From assembly GCA_000226015.1 (NCBI GenBank), contig JH155225.1:334052-359554 (forward strand): a stretch of DNA of 25,503 nt, given 5' to 3'. Source of the stretch: Mnemiopsis leidyi (Eukaryota > Ctenophora > Tentaculata > Lobata > Bolinopsidae). The stretch's first letter is position 1, and the number at the start of each line of letters is the position of its first letter. The position numbers and the translations under genes are program-made. Positions 1 to 10,156 of the stretch are shown piece by piece. The notes beneath the pieces are model-generated. The model searched no databases. It saw only the letters and a list, made by a program, of their open reading frames with translations, and was not told the origin of the DNA.

Positions 1-173
1 AAGTACAGTACAAGTACAGTACAAGTACAGTACAAGTACAGTACAAGTACAGTACAAGTACAGTACAAGTACAGTACAAGTACAGTACAAGTACAGTACA
101 AGTACAGTACAAGTACAGTACAAGTACAGTACAAGTACAGTACAAGTACAGTACAAGTACAGTACAAGTACAG
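1..173. repeat. 11-bp tandem satellite (AAGTACAGTAC)n
   Basis: The window opens inside about 15.7 near-perfect head-to-tail copies of an 11-base unit, AAGTACAGTAC. The array ends where the unit reads into AGAGTTAGATG. Each unit holds two GTAC tetranucleotides. No base change is visible between copies, which suggests recent expansion or homogenisation. The left end lies outside the window, so the full length is unknown. Confidence 0.98.
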
Positions 174-2724
174 AGTTAGATGAGGCAGGACGCAACACCA
201 GTGTGGAAGATGGCATGAAGTAGCAGCAAGTCTCAGTCTACGTAAGTTATGTGATGTGCTGCATGTAGAGTTAGTAAAGGTAACGCAATATAGTGGTATT
301 TAACACAAGTGACATTGACCATTGTGTAATAGTTAAAACGTACAGAACATTGTGTTACGTTTCGATGAGCTGTGTTTTCACAGCTAATCAAGTTATTCAC
401 GTGTGTAATGTGGCGGCGTCATTTGATACGCTCGATAACGTTTTAAAGTTTTAAATAGAGGACCATTAAAGAGGGAGGACGCGTGTAGAGAGTGAGTGAG
501 ATTGAGAGGGAAAGAGAAATAAGGAGAGGTGAAGTGGAGCGGTAGTAATCGGGCAAGCCTGGCCAAGTACTCGGAACAAGATTCAGGGTTCCCCAATTTC
601 AGTTGTCCAAACTCGTTTTTCTGTAAGTTGTTGAAGGAATGTTCTGAGTGCGAGATTTGGAAGAGAGATAAAAATTCCAATTCTCCTGAACTGATAAGAC
701 TGTAATCGGTCAGATGAGTAGTTAACGCTGAGTATCCGAGTCTTATTGACATATCTAGATGTAATCATGTGATAGAAATAAAGAAAGTCACATTTTTTCT
801 AGAACATTCTTCTTGGCAGACGAATCTTGACTTTGAGAAGCGGAGCTGATATTTTTATACTGATACAGTCTACAGAGCGGCGCGGGCCTCAGGGTACTAC
901 ACGATGTGAATACAAGCAGGGCTAGTAGTGTCTTGTTTAGAGGTATCACTGTATCAGGTTAGTATTCATGCTATTTTCAACTGGTAGTGGTTCAACTGGT
1001 TACTTTGCACTGTCCACTCGAACAATTCTCATGAATATAACCTGGCCATGCCAAGATACACTGAGATAATAGCAACCGATATGTCGGACAATCTCTTTAC
1101 TGCAAGTCTAAACTAGAGCTTCACAATAATGAAGATTTCACAACCCATGTAGAATTCTGAATTACAGAAGGTCACGTTCCCGACTGTCATGCTAGAGGCA
1201 GCTGTATCTATATTTAGAATCAAATCAACCTGGATACCACGTGCAATATAAGTAGCTGCTCCTACAGAAAGCAGGATATTCAAGCAGGTGACATTCCGCC
1301 ACCTAACTTCCTAATGTAAGAAAACGTCAACTTACAATACCACAAATCTGACTGATGACCTGGATCGGATCAGGATGTAACTTCACATATTTGCTTGCCA
1401 TGTGAACCGTGGTCCTGTGTCCACACCGTGCAACATGCTAAACAAATTGATGATCTAACTTATTGCTTTGTTCATGTACAAATCTCAAGTTCGAACATTG
1501 GATTAGCGGGGGAGAATGTGGTGGGAGAATTTAAGGTCATATTAGGCGCCAACTCTTGGTATTTGACAGTCAATTATAAACGATTTTTGCACGTTTCCGA
1601 AGAAATATCAAGTGACTGAACACTCCACTATATAGAATCATGGCAGTCAGTATAAAAAAGTTTTGCTCAGCTTTGCAGAATGAAAAATTCTCTCAATTAA
1701 ATTAACACAACGCTGCTTGCTAGATACAGTCGCAAAGCGGGGCGTGTCTGTATAGCGACTAATGAGCGATAACAATGGCCTTGTTTACAGGGTAAAATCT
1801 CACCTTTTAAACAGTGTTATCGCTGATAAGAAGTAGACTTATTTCTCATGATCTGTCGTCAATAAAAGAACAAAAATATGCGACTCTCCAAGAAATCCGA
1901 TATGCTGATCATGACATGATACAGGTCGCAAGTCACAAGTAGGTCACAGTGCGGTGCATTTTCACACCCAGTGATCTCACTGCATGAAGATAAGTCATTG
2001 TTGACTCACCGTCCCACCTTCGTTTAAACTGCTGTGGAGATTCAACTTCGCTTCAAATTTACAGAGTAAAGATGGGGCTGATTTTACAGTGCCAGCTTGG
2101 GTAGAAATATGAGACCGTGGGAGATATTGGGATCCAATTCTCTAATTACACCCGAAATTAATTGCTTCATTAACGTTAGATAATTTCTCTCTATACCACG
2201 CCGGAGCAAGACACGAGCCTAAGAGTGTAGCTGTAATTAATATCAGTTCTAGACGGAGCATCTTTAAGTTAAATCAGCAACTAATTACGTTTTCTTAAGC
2301 AGCCGGACAGCCGTGGTGACAAATAGGACGATGTAAGAATGTGGTGGTTACTGGTTACACCTTACAAGCAGTGGGGACAGCAGCACTGCATAACTAAGTT
2401 GCATTAGTACAATGAGATGGAGTAGGTTTTGGGAGGATCAAACATTTCATCACGAATATTGATGTGATGAACAGTCTAATGATCAGGTCTTGTAGGTCAG
2501 TACACGTTGTGTTAGGGTTACAAAAATGACCAATTCTCCACCTTGACAGGACGTAGCGATAGGATCAGTAAAGGACAATAGAATGGATATCATATAAGTG
2601 TAGATAAAGACCGAGAGGTAAAGACGGTTGTGTACAAGATACAATACGAAAAATGCGAGTAGTAACCGTTTACTTACTAACCTATGTCATATGACGGGGA
2701 GGCTGGGGTTGGTACTTAAAATCA
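174..2724. other. Gene-free stretch, no recognisable feature
   Basis: Both strands were read and no exon with a convincing splice frame or family resemblance was found. There is a purine-rich patch at about 465-545. A GTAAGT donor-like site lies at about 241, and an acceptor-like CAATTTCAG is followed 20 nt later by GTAAGT at about 590-626. Without a reading frame these could belong to a non-coding transcript or be chance. The open frames in this stretch have no coding character. Confidence 0.5.
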
Positions 2725-2897
2725 GAACTTTCACAGCACGGGTGAAAGTTATTCCCACTTTTCTATTCTTAGATAGAAAGCACGAAGTGCTTGCACAAAA
2801 ACCCGACTGAACTTTTCACAGCAAGGGTGAAAGTTATTCCAAATTTTCTATTTTGGGATAGTAAGCACGAAGTGCTTGCACAAAAACCCGACTGAAC
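2725..2897. repeat. Two tandem copies of an ~85-bp unit with conserved hairpins
   Basis: Copy 1 is about 2725-2809 and copy 2 about 2810-2897. Each holds a stem built from AACTTTCAC and GTGAAAGTT (2726-2734 with 2742-2750; copy 2 has one extra T at 2810-2819, pairing with 2827-2835). Each also has a perfect AAGCAC-GAA-GTGCTT hairpin (2778-2792; 2863-2877), followed by the shared tail TTGCACAAAAACCCGACTGA. Copy 1 has a third small stem, TTCTAT/ATAGAA, at 2761-2778, weakened in copy 2. The stems are the best-kept parts, so this may be a short structured repeat or a foldback-derived element. Confidence 0.85.
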
Positions 2898-3641
2898 ACT
2901 GAAGATTTATCAAGATATCGGGCCACAAAAGCGCTACCCCCTACATCCCCCCACCTTATCGCAGTACATCTTATTGCTCATCTCATTGAAATAATAAGAT
3001 ACGTGCAAGGAGTGCGTGTGTGAAGATACGCACTGTAGCACAGTGTGTCCACTATTTCATGTACATTTCTGTGTGTTGCGGTTACTGATGTACTACAATT
3101 CTGTATGTCATGGATATGGGGTCGCACATTAATGAAATTAAAGGTTCTGCTCCCAGGTACCCAGGCTCCTAGGTTTCGTTACTTGCGTTCTCCCATCAAC
3201 AAGTCCGAAAATAGGTTGTTTAACTGTGCTCCTTGGAAGCAGGTAGACACAGAAACAGTAGAAATAGCATCTTACTGAGGCACGAGTAGACCTACTTCAG
3301 GCAGTGACGCAGTTCTCTGGAGGGCTTGATAAAAACTTTTCCCCGAGTTTAGACAGTGAAGAAACAACACACAGTCAATGTCTCTCACAGCGTTTAGGGC
3401 TGGGTGGTATTGCAGCAGAGATGTAGGTTTACATTTTATAATGGCACTATGTGTACTCAGCAATGAATATTACGGGCCTACTTAATAAGTGATTTTCCCT
3501 GTGTCCGTGTATCGACTTTTAAGTTTCATGAATTACGGACAATGGCAATGATCATATTAACACCAGACACAACAGAATAGAAAATCAATTTATTTGTCGA
3601 ACTCTACACGTATTGTAAAACGAGGATTATTAAACAAAATT
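2898..3641. other. Gene-free stretch, nothing recognised
   Basis: No exon, RNA gene or element was recognised on either strand. The short open frames at about 3045-3278 (plus) and 3272-3463 (minus) show no domain and no flanking splice signals worth reporting. Confidence 0.5.
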
Positions 3642-4042
3642 ACATTAACTAGTTTGTATAATTGCATACAGTAGATATTATTACAGTATGTTTATTTAGA
3701 GTATGAACAACGCATACGGCTGCTTTGCGCCCAGTCTTTTGGAATGATCCTTAGGATCTTGCTGAATTGCACAGCTTTCGTCTCGTGAACTTTAAACACT
3801 ACGAAATATTTCCCAGTTGTTTACAATTCCCAAGATGGAAGTACGGTGTTTAACTATGCCCGTTTACCGGTTTAACTTTATCTGGTCCCCTGCTACATGG
3901 CTTGTAAACAGGGATCGGCCAGTTAAGGGCGGTCCGTGTAGGTTGACACCGTGCTTTCAGCTATACAACATTAACTGGTTTGTATAATTGCATACAGTAG
4001 ATATTATTACAGTATGTTTATATAGAGTATGAACAACGCATA
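3642..4042. repeat. 75-bp direct repeat pair, 326-bp spacing
   Basis: Positions 3642-3716 and 3968-4042 match at all but two of 75 bases (A/G at offset 10; T/A near offset 55). The units start ACATTAACT and end GAACAACGCATA. The 251 bases between them are not repeated elsewhere in the window. Such near-identical direct repeats can flank a small insertion (LTR-like) or remain after a duplication. No target-site duplication or coding capacity was seen between them. Confidence 0.9.
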
Positions 4043-4131
4043 ATTACAAAAAGTCCGTTTCACTTAGGTTTTCACTTATCTAAAACGCTTCTATTTTCAC
4101 GTAAAGAGGGAGCACTCTAAAGTGAGCACAT

Positions 4132-4354
4132 TTTCGTAAATAGCTTAAAGGGGTATTTCGTAAATAGCTTAAAGGGATATTTACCGACATTCAACAAGGG
4201 TAAAGCCACCTTTCTATTAGATGTTTCCACAGAATACTCCATTATAGTTGAACGACTGACCTTACCAAATGAAGGAGCTATTTTTTACTCCACCGAGGTC
4301 TAACTATAGCTGGAAACATGTCGGATTGATTTCTAACTTAGCTGGAAACATGTC
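4132..4354. repeat. Two short local tandem duplications (24 bp and ~23-33 bp)
   Basis: A 24-base unit starting TTTCGTAAATAGCTTAAAGG occurs twice in tandem at 4132-4155 and 4156-4179, with one difference. A second pair shares TAGCTGGAAACATGTC within longer similar units at 4299-4322 and 4332-4354. Both look like small slippage duplications. Confidence 0.85.
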
Positions 4355-5359
4355 AACTATTATCGAATAGTAACTACAGTGACATGAGCCGATTGTTACA
4401 GAGAAAGTTAGCAGGTGTATTTTAAAACAGGGCTCGATTATCGAGCAGTTAGAGGCTGGTATCTACCTAAAGGGAGGTACTGGGGTTAGCCTGAAGGTGT
4501 GGTAAATCAGCAGGTTATATTTCAGGGGTGGGGTGTGGTGCTATTTAGACAAGGTATTTACAACTTCAATACTTTTCTCAGTCGTATTGGATATTGAACA
4601 AATTCACTCATCGAGAATGTGTTGTATCTTCCTTGCAGATAAGAGAGCAGGTTATGAGATGCATTATTGATTAAAACAGGGTAAATTTCTGCTTAAGCGA
4701 TAGGTACAATCGGATACAAAAGTGAAGTGTGATAACAATCATTGTTGTTGTTGGGTACTAAGGTTAAAAACAGAAGAAGAATTCTGAATTAGTTTTACTG
4801 AAATTCATGATAGTGATGATAGAGCAGTAGAGTAATGAAAGTCCATCATATCAACCTATAAATAATAAACTTGAACGCACAAGTATTTTGTGATTGATAC
4901 AATATTCCGAATTAGTCAAAAATCATACTATGATAACTTAAAAACTTATCAAAATAAAGAAAACCAACATAAAAACCCTAATATATGTATCACACACCCG
5001 CCAAAATATTTAGATAGGGCAAACTTAGCTGAGTAATAAGTTAAATTCTGAAACAGTCAACCCACTATGATATAAAATTCAGGCTTGCAGCGTTTAAGCA
5101 AATTGTAGAAAAACAGCCACGTAATTAAATGCAAAATATTTGAAGCTCTTAATATAAAATACCTTCAGCCTTAAACTAGGCTATGTCACAATTTCAAAAA
5201 TCAATATAGACTATGGGCTATATAGGTTCTCCCGTATCGAAGAAATAAAATGTTAATGCGAATAGCAATGATTCAAAAAAAGTTCACAGATCATTAAAAT
5301 TGAGCACAGCTTGGCGATGAATGTAAGGGTCCATCCCAGAACAACTAACAAGAACTCTC
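4355..5359. other. AT-rich gene-free stretch
   Basis: No coding exon was found. The right end includes the 3' flank of the minus-strand cysteine-rich exon. No clear AATAAA in that exon's sense was seen between about 5200 and 5359. Confidence 0.5.
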
Positions 5360-5553
5360 TTACGCGCCAGAGTTAACCTCGCATACTCCGGTAGAACTGT
5401 TATTGGCGGCACAGCACTCCGACAACTTAGCCATGAACTCGCCACACTTGGAGTCATCTCCGCCGTTCTCAGCAATACAGGTAGCCAGACTAGCCATAGC
5501 TTCGGTACAAACCTCCTCAGTCATGTTGTTGTAGTGGGTGAGACAGCTACAAG
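5360..5553 (-). CDS. Twin CX9C (CHCH-like) small cysteine-rich protein, terminal exon (partial)
   Basis: This is the last coding exon of a minus-strand gene. It has a good acceptor (branch-like CTAAC, then CTCTCTCTCCTTTAG) ending at 5554 and a stop at 5360. The intron is phase 1, and 63 full residues follow. Numbering from the first full codon, Cys15-x9-Cys25-x10-Cys36-x9-Cys46 forms two CX9C motifs, a spacing known from coiled-coil-helix proteins of the mitochondrial intermembrane space. Extra cysteines occur at 1, 3, 47 and 57, so a secreted helical disulfide protein is the alternative. A loop rich in Gly/Asp (GGDD) joins the two predicted helices. The first exon, with the start codon and any targeting signal, was not found upstream. 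The GTG-started open frame running to 5620 crosses the acceptor and is not the real start. The family is not identified further. Confidence 0.6.
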
Positions 5554-6466
5554 CTAAAGGAGAGAGAGGGTTAGTTAAACTTGTCTGGCATGAGAGAGAA
5601 GGTTGACAAAGCGCGGTCACGTGACGTGATAAGTTTAATTGGAATTGTTTAAAAGGAACAGTGAATACTGAATATTATGTAGGGTGCAGCCGGTCGAGTC
5701 TAGAACCGAGATAGTTTTATGTTTTACAACTTTACACAGCAGTGTGATATGTGGGTTACTGACAGCTGTCATTCTTACCCCTCCCGGTCTAGCATCTTAC
5801 AAGTACTAGATTCTTGCCGGCCACCTTCTTTTTAGAATATTGTAAAAGTGCAGTAACGAATTATCGATTGAGTTGTATGTTTTCATTGGAATGCACGCGG
5901 ATATCCAATTGAGGTGCCGTTTATTCGATGTTTTAAGTAGATTAGTATATCAAGCCACAATGAGGGCGTGGCAGTTTTCAAATTATTTTGTTTTTGTTTA
6001 GAGCTAGTGGCATAGAATGATCTAGAAATATTGATGCGTCAAGGCTCAAGCAAATTACGCACATCGTCTTTTAACATAAACTAGTGACCACTCTTTTTCT
6101 TTTAAAACTTATCAAATATCAACATAGTGTTATGTCAACTGACACACAATAGTTTTTACAAAATACACCACATATAATCTACAGTGCGGCAGGTTTATCA
6201 TGTGGTATAATACTATCTCAATAAGCTGAAACAGCTCGAAAACATAAGTTTAGTGTACTATACTATAGTAAACTTCCGTCGATTATCTCGTATGATATCA
6301 TCACACTCAAAGGAAGATCAGATCATTTATAGTTATAAAAATCAAATTCAACTTGAATTTAAGATCGATCGATGATAATTAATGTGAACATGTTATCTAT
6401 ATGAAAATTAAAGTGAAGATATGATCAATAAATGTGAAAGAAGCACGTGTAATCTGCCTGGAGACA
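5554..6466. other. AT-rich gene-free stretch (probable intron or flank of the CX9C gene)
   Basis: The missing 5' exon of the gene ending at 5360 should lie on the minus strand at or beyond this stretch. Donor-like sites were examined (for example at about 5776, 6605 and 7210), but none joined an ATG-led frame in phase 1 to the terminal exon. No other feature was recognised. Confidence 0.4.
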
Positions 6467-6562
6467 TTACAAATACGGGACCATGCAGAACATCACAATA
6501 ACAGCTGCAGCTATTAGCGTTATACAACTAGAGAACGTTCCACCCCAGTAATAGTTAGCCAT
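6467..6562 (-). CDS. Possible 31-residue single-span membrane microprotein
   Basis: A short open frame reads from an ATG at 6562 to TAA at 6467. The product is 31 residues: a polar, aromatic start (MANYYWGG), a hydrophobic stretch (CITLIAAAVIVMFCMV) long enough for one membrane span, and a PYL end. It is too short to judge by composition. It could be a microprotein, a first exon carrying a signal anchor, or chance. No donor was found that joins it in phase to the exon at 5360-5553. Confidence 0.2.
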   Translation of the reverse strand: MANYYWGGTFSSCITLIAAAVIVMFCMVPYL

Positions 6563-7660
6563 GTTGTATAGAGCTGAAGATGTTGAGTGTTTTAGGAGTT
6601 AGGACATCTCACCCTCAAAGACTCAACACTCCACACCAACATGGCCAATACAGATCTGTTAAATTCTCTACCTGCACTGTCGTCTCTACGGCATAGAGAC
6701 ACAGAAATGAAGAGACACAGAGACACACGTGCACAAAGAATAAACTACCCCATTTTCTACAGAATGAGTCAGGATTATCGTCACGTCAAGATCACACTTA
6801 GTAGTCTATTCACGTCACACACGTGTATTAGACTAGACTTTCAAGACGCAGTTAACTGTAACCCATCCTGTAGGCTCAAATACAAGAAAATCACAAATCA
6901 ACAATAAATAATCAAATAAAATAATTTATCTGGTGGTATTACATCCAAAAATAAGAGTTCACTTTTAACAAATTTTATCAACACCCAAGAAAACAAGGAA
7001 CGGTAAGACCACAAAGCTGGAACTGCTGAACACAGCCGAGTAGAGGTTACACACAAAGCAACACAGAGACGGAGAGAATATATCCCTAGGTCAGCTAAAC
7101 GTTTGGAAATGTAGCCTAAAATTGTTCACACCGGCTCAACCAATCACATTAGAAAATATACTCAATAGGAAGCGCTTCGCTCAAGCGCCAGCGAGAGGTC
7201 TCAGAAACTCACGTACGGTGAATTACCATACGAGGAAGAAGTGATTCTAAGTATCGTGTAACATGTTATCTCTAAAGAGGGGCAACAATATATCGTATAT
7301 GCGTGAACACAGGCGGTGTAAGAAATTACATATTATGCAGTAATATGCTAACCAGTCATAAGGTGCACACACACATAATGGTGCAAGTTACTCAACACAC
7401 CAAGGACCTAATAACCGTGTACACAGTAATCCTTGAACAGACCTAAACATTGCTCCATACAGATACTAATTTACAGAAAATGACATAATATCAATCACGT
7501 TCTAAATCAACTAATCAGCCCCAATTGGCAATCCTCAATGTTCATACCCTGAACTTCACTCTCAAATCGAATTATATTTCTTTTCCTCAGGTATAAAAAA
7601 GTGAGGATTATCACAGATATCAAGTTCTCAGATCACGTACAACAAACTCTGACGAAAATG
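6563..7660. other. Gene-free stretch, nothing firm
   Basis: The plus-strand open frame at 6641-6907 has no splice context or domain. A GC-richer patch at about 7165-7245 was read on both strands without finding an exon. An imperfect inverted repeat around GTTGAGT/ACTCAAC lies at about 6580-6630. Confidence 0.4.
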
Positions 7661-7678
7661 TTCTAGAATGTTCTAGAA
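7661..7678. promoter_or_regulatory. Perfect heat-shock-element-like array
   Basis: TTCTAGAATGTTCTAGAA fits four alternating TTC/GAA units at the 5-base spacing bound by heat shock factor trimers. It lies 35 bases beyond the ELMOD3-like stop codon, on the upstream side of the minus-strand CX9C gene whose first exon is unplaced. Sequence match only; the motif is also a simple 10-base tandem duplication (TTCTAGAATG twice). Confidence 0.35.
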
Positions 7679-7712
7679 TGTTTAGGAGGTTCTCAAACAC
7701 GTGATCATGTGA

Positions 7713-9465
7713 TCAGGACTGTGAAAAGACAGATCTGATGTTGATGTTGGAGGAGGACGAGGAGAACTTCAGACCACGCTTGATAAAGGAGGTTTTAAAC
7801 CCGATGGGATTCCCACTGCCGGGATTACTGTTTGATCGCTTTATCCCTTTCTGGAACTGGGCCAAGATGGAAAGAGGCTTAACGATTATATCGTGTTCCA
7901 AGGTAGTTGTTACGTTGTTGAGATCCCGTACATTGGGATCGTTTATCTTCCACAGCACGTAGAATTTATACCTGGAGATAGGGGTTATTTGTCTACGTCA
8001 TGATACTGAGCTGGTAAATTTAAATAATCAGAGCGCCATTACAGGTGTAACATCGCACCTGCCTACATCATCTTAGCACTACATTGAGGTTCCTCTGGTT
8101 TACTGTTGTTGCCACACAACAGTAAACCTGTCTTGACAGGAGCAAACGTGTCGACGCTTACGTGTGTCATGGTAGTACAAATCTGACATGCAACAGTGCA
8201 TCTTTTTAGCACGTAAAATTTGGTGAAGGTGGACGACAGTAAAATAGTTTCATGAGGACTAAAACGCCAAATAAGACTCACCACACAGCGCAATACAGGT
8301 CCATTACTATGTAGATAAGTTGTTTCTGTCGAATAAAGTGTCTATTCAGAATCTCCTTGCGAACAAGTCTCGCTATTGTTCTGGTGAAGTTGAGACCCAC
8401 AAGGGCAAATGGGAAACCTTGATAAGTAGATGTAGACAACTGGAACACTGAAACAAATTGAGGGTTTAACATTGTTTAACGATTTTTGTGGTTTCCAAAT
8501 ACACCAAACAAGACGGCTTCGAAACATGAAATGTTTTTTAAACAGCAGGGTTGTACATTATGGGAATACCTGCTACCATATTACTTATCTCCATACCATG
8601 GACCAGTAATATCAGATTAATCAAAATAACTAAAATCTCACCGTCTTCTGCAAGGGAAGGGTACTGAGTGATAAAGAACAGCAGTGACACTGCCCCCAAC
8701 ATCTTAGCCGAGGTAAGGTCTATAGAGGGATCTGGGTGGTTGAAACCCACATCCATCCAATGAGCTCCTAGTGCAGGACAGGAGAGAGGTCCTCCCATCA
8801 ATCGGGAATATATTGACTGTAGGATTAACAAATGTATTGGCTCTGCTCGGTCATACCTGAAGTTTTTAAGGGTGAGAAATTTCGCAGTTACATTTAGACG
8901 ATTGGACATTTAGACGATTGGACATTTTCTGGGTAGATGATCATTTTGATCATTATAATGTTTTTTCTGTAAATGCGGAAATTAAGAGATATATTTACTT
9001 TGTCTCAGCCATAAGTAGAAAAATATCCTTTTCATTATCAAGATTAGCTGGCAATCTTGGGTGAGGAGAAAATATTCCAAGTATCTTCCCATTTCCTCTT
9101 TTAGCATTTTGCTCTGCAAGAATACGTTGCATCTTCATTGGATCCTGATTCTGAAAATGAGAGAGAATTTCTGCAAATGTTACAAAAGAACTTGGTTTAT
9201 TTGAGGGCCTCCTTTTTTCCATTCGTGCTGCACTCCCTCTTCTTTTGTAAGGCTCTTGGGGGACATCCGAATCGAATGATTTATTCAAATCATTGAGTGG
9301 ATGTATCATTTCTTTAGTCAAGTAACTGTCATGACTGGTTTTGAGACTTCTACATTTGGCCAGACATTGCTTCTTCTTTGCAGAAGTCGGAATGATAAGG
9401 CTGTCATCAAACACATCATCAAATTCCTCACTGTCATCAGGACTGCTTGGTCTGGCTTGTAACAT
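7713..9465 (-). CDS. ELMOD3: ELMO-domain protein, ELMOD3-like, 4 exons, degenerate GAP motif
   Basis: Exons on the minus strand are 9465-8999, 8856-8642, 8447-8282 and 7971-7713, with introns in phases 2, 1 and 2, giving 368 residues. The ATG at 9465 has an in-frame TAA six bases upstream. Residues 1-90 are a charged, low-complexity N-terminus. Residues ~93-155 (SFVTFAEILSHFQ...) match the pre-ELMO region as recalled from vertebrate ELMOD3, which is about 380 residues. The ELMO domain follows, with a HW..VGF core at ~188-194, then DVFQLS, FPFALVGLNFT and a C-terminal helical part. ELMOD proteins stimulate GTP hydrolysis by ARL2-type GTPases through an Arg in a P-x-TDLRG motif. Here that stretch reads PSIDLTS, so Thr204 replaces the Arg and activity is predicted to be lost. 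The tail (~310-368) is Ser/Asn-rich. The family call is strong; assignment to ELMOD3 rather than ELMOD1/2 rests on the N-terminal match. Confidence 0.88.
8097..8140. other. Perfect 13-bp hairpin plus adjoining 6-bp hairpin in ELMOD3 intron 3
   Basis: GGTTTACTGTTGT at 8097-8109 pairs without mismatch with ACAACAGTAAACC at 8116-8128, across a 6-base loop TGCCAC. Immediately adjoining, CCTGTC (8127-8132) pairs with GACAGG (8135-8140). Both lie inside the 310-base third intron of the ELMOD3-like gene. They could be an RNA structure that shortens the distance between splice sites, or the remnant of a small foldback element. The stem is too short for a canonical microRNA precursor. Confidence 0.75.
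8890..8921. repeat. 16-bp tandem duplication in ELMOD3 intron 1
   Basis: ACATTTAGACGATTGG occurs twice head to tail, and a third copy begins (ACATTTT). It lies in the 142-base first intron, upstream of the exon 2 acceptor in the sense of the gene, and may contribute to the branch-point region. Confidence 0.9.
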
Positions 9466-10156
9466 CCTTTAGCAAATTAATTAGTTGAGGGGAGGTACCT
9501 AACATAATAAATAAGTTTTTATCATGATTCATATATGTGATTTATATGCAATTTCTAATTCCTATAAAGAAAGGTACTTTTGTATCATGTAGCAGCAATT
9601 GATCAATGCAAAGTTGGGTACAGCCCATCAATTTATGAAACACACCATCATGTGACATGAGATTTGTCAACCCTCCCAAAGAATACTGTTCTCTATAACA
9701 GTATTAATTACAATGTAGGCGGATTCTCTTAAAATGATGTAATCAAATTGTGGTAATTCCTAGGGTGTCTACAGAATCCTTCACAATTTGGAGTAAACAA
9801 CTTTTGGTCAACGGTTTTAATGTACTACCAATTTGTTAAATTCACTAGTCTAAGGCAATGCCTGGGTAATGGTGACTTCTAGCTTCAAGAACTTTATTAC
9901 CAACTTGCTTCCCTTAAGTGTGCAAACTATCATTGGTACCAACTACTACCACTTACCAAATAGTAAATAGTGGCCTTCTTCGTAAAATCTGACATCTACT
10001 TATTGAACATAATAATACAGCTGATAATCCTATGGTGGGCAGGTGTCTAACTTAAACTTTAAGTAACAACTTTCCCTAGTGATTGAGTAAGCATGGGATC
10101 CCTTATAAGAACAGGATCCTCATGTGTGAATCCAGTTTCGTGCTTTGTGCAGTGCA
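9466..10156. promoter_or_regulatory. Shared upstream region of two divergent genes
   Basis: This interval separates the ATG of the ELMOD3-like gene (minus) from the ATG of the secreted-peptide gene (plus). No exon was seen. A TATA-like TTATAAGA lies at about 10103-10110, about 50 bases before the plus-strand ATG, and could serve that gene. No element clearly assigned to ELMOD3 was found. Confidence 0.35.

Noticed and set aside
1..173. CRISPR array
   Set aside because: Units are contiguous 11-mers without spacers in an animal genome; this is a simple satellite.
590..626. Possible 20-nt microexon between CAATTTCAG and GTAAGT
   Set aside because: No neighbouring exon or reading frame to join; two consensus sites can occur by chance in this much sequence.
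1485..1500. AGTTCGAAC as a tRNA T-arm
   Set aside because: No acceptor stem, anticodon arm or D-arm box fits around it.
1395..1619. Plus-strand 74-codon open frame
   Set aside because: No domain, no splice context, AT-rich surroundings and no similarity recognised.
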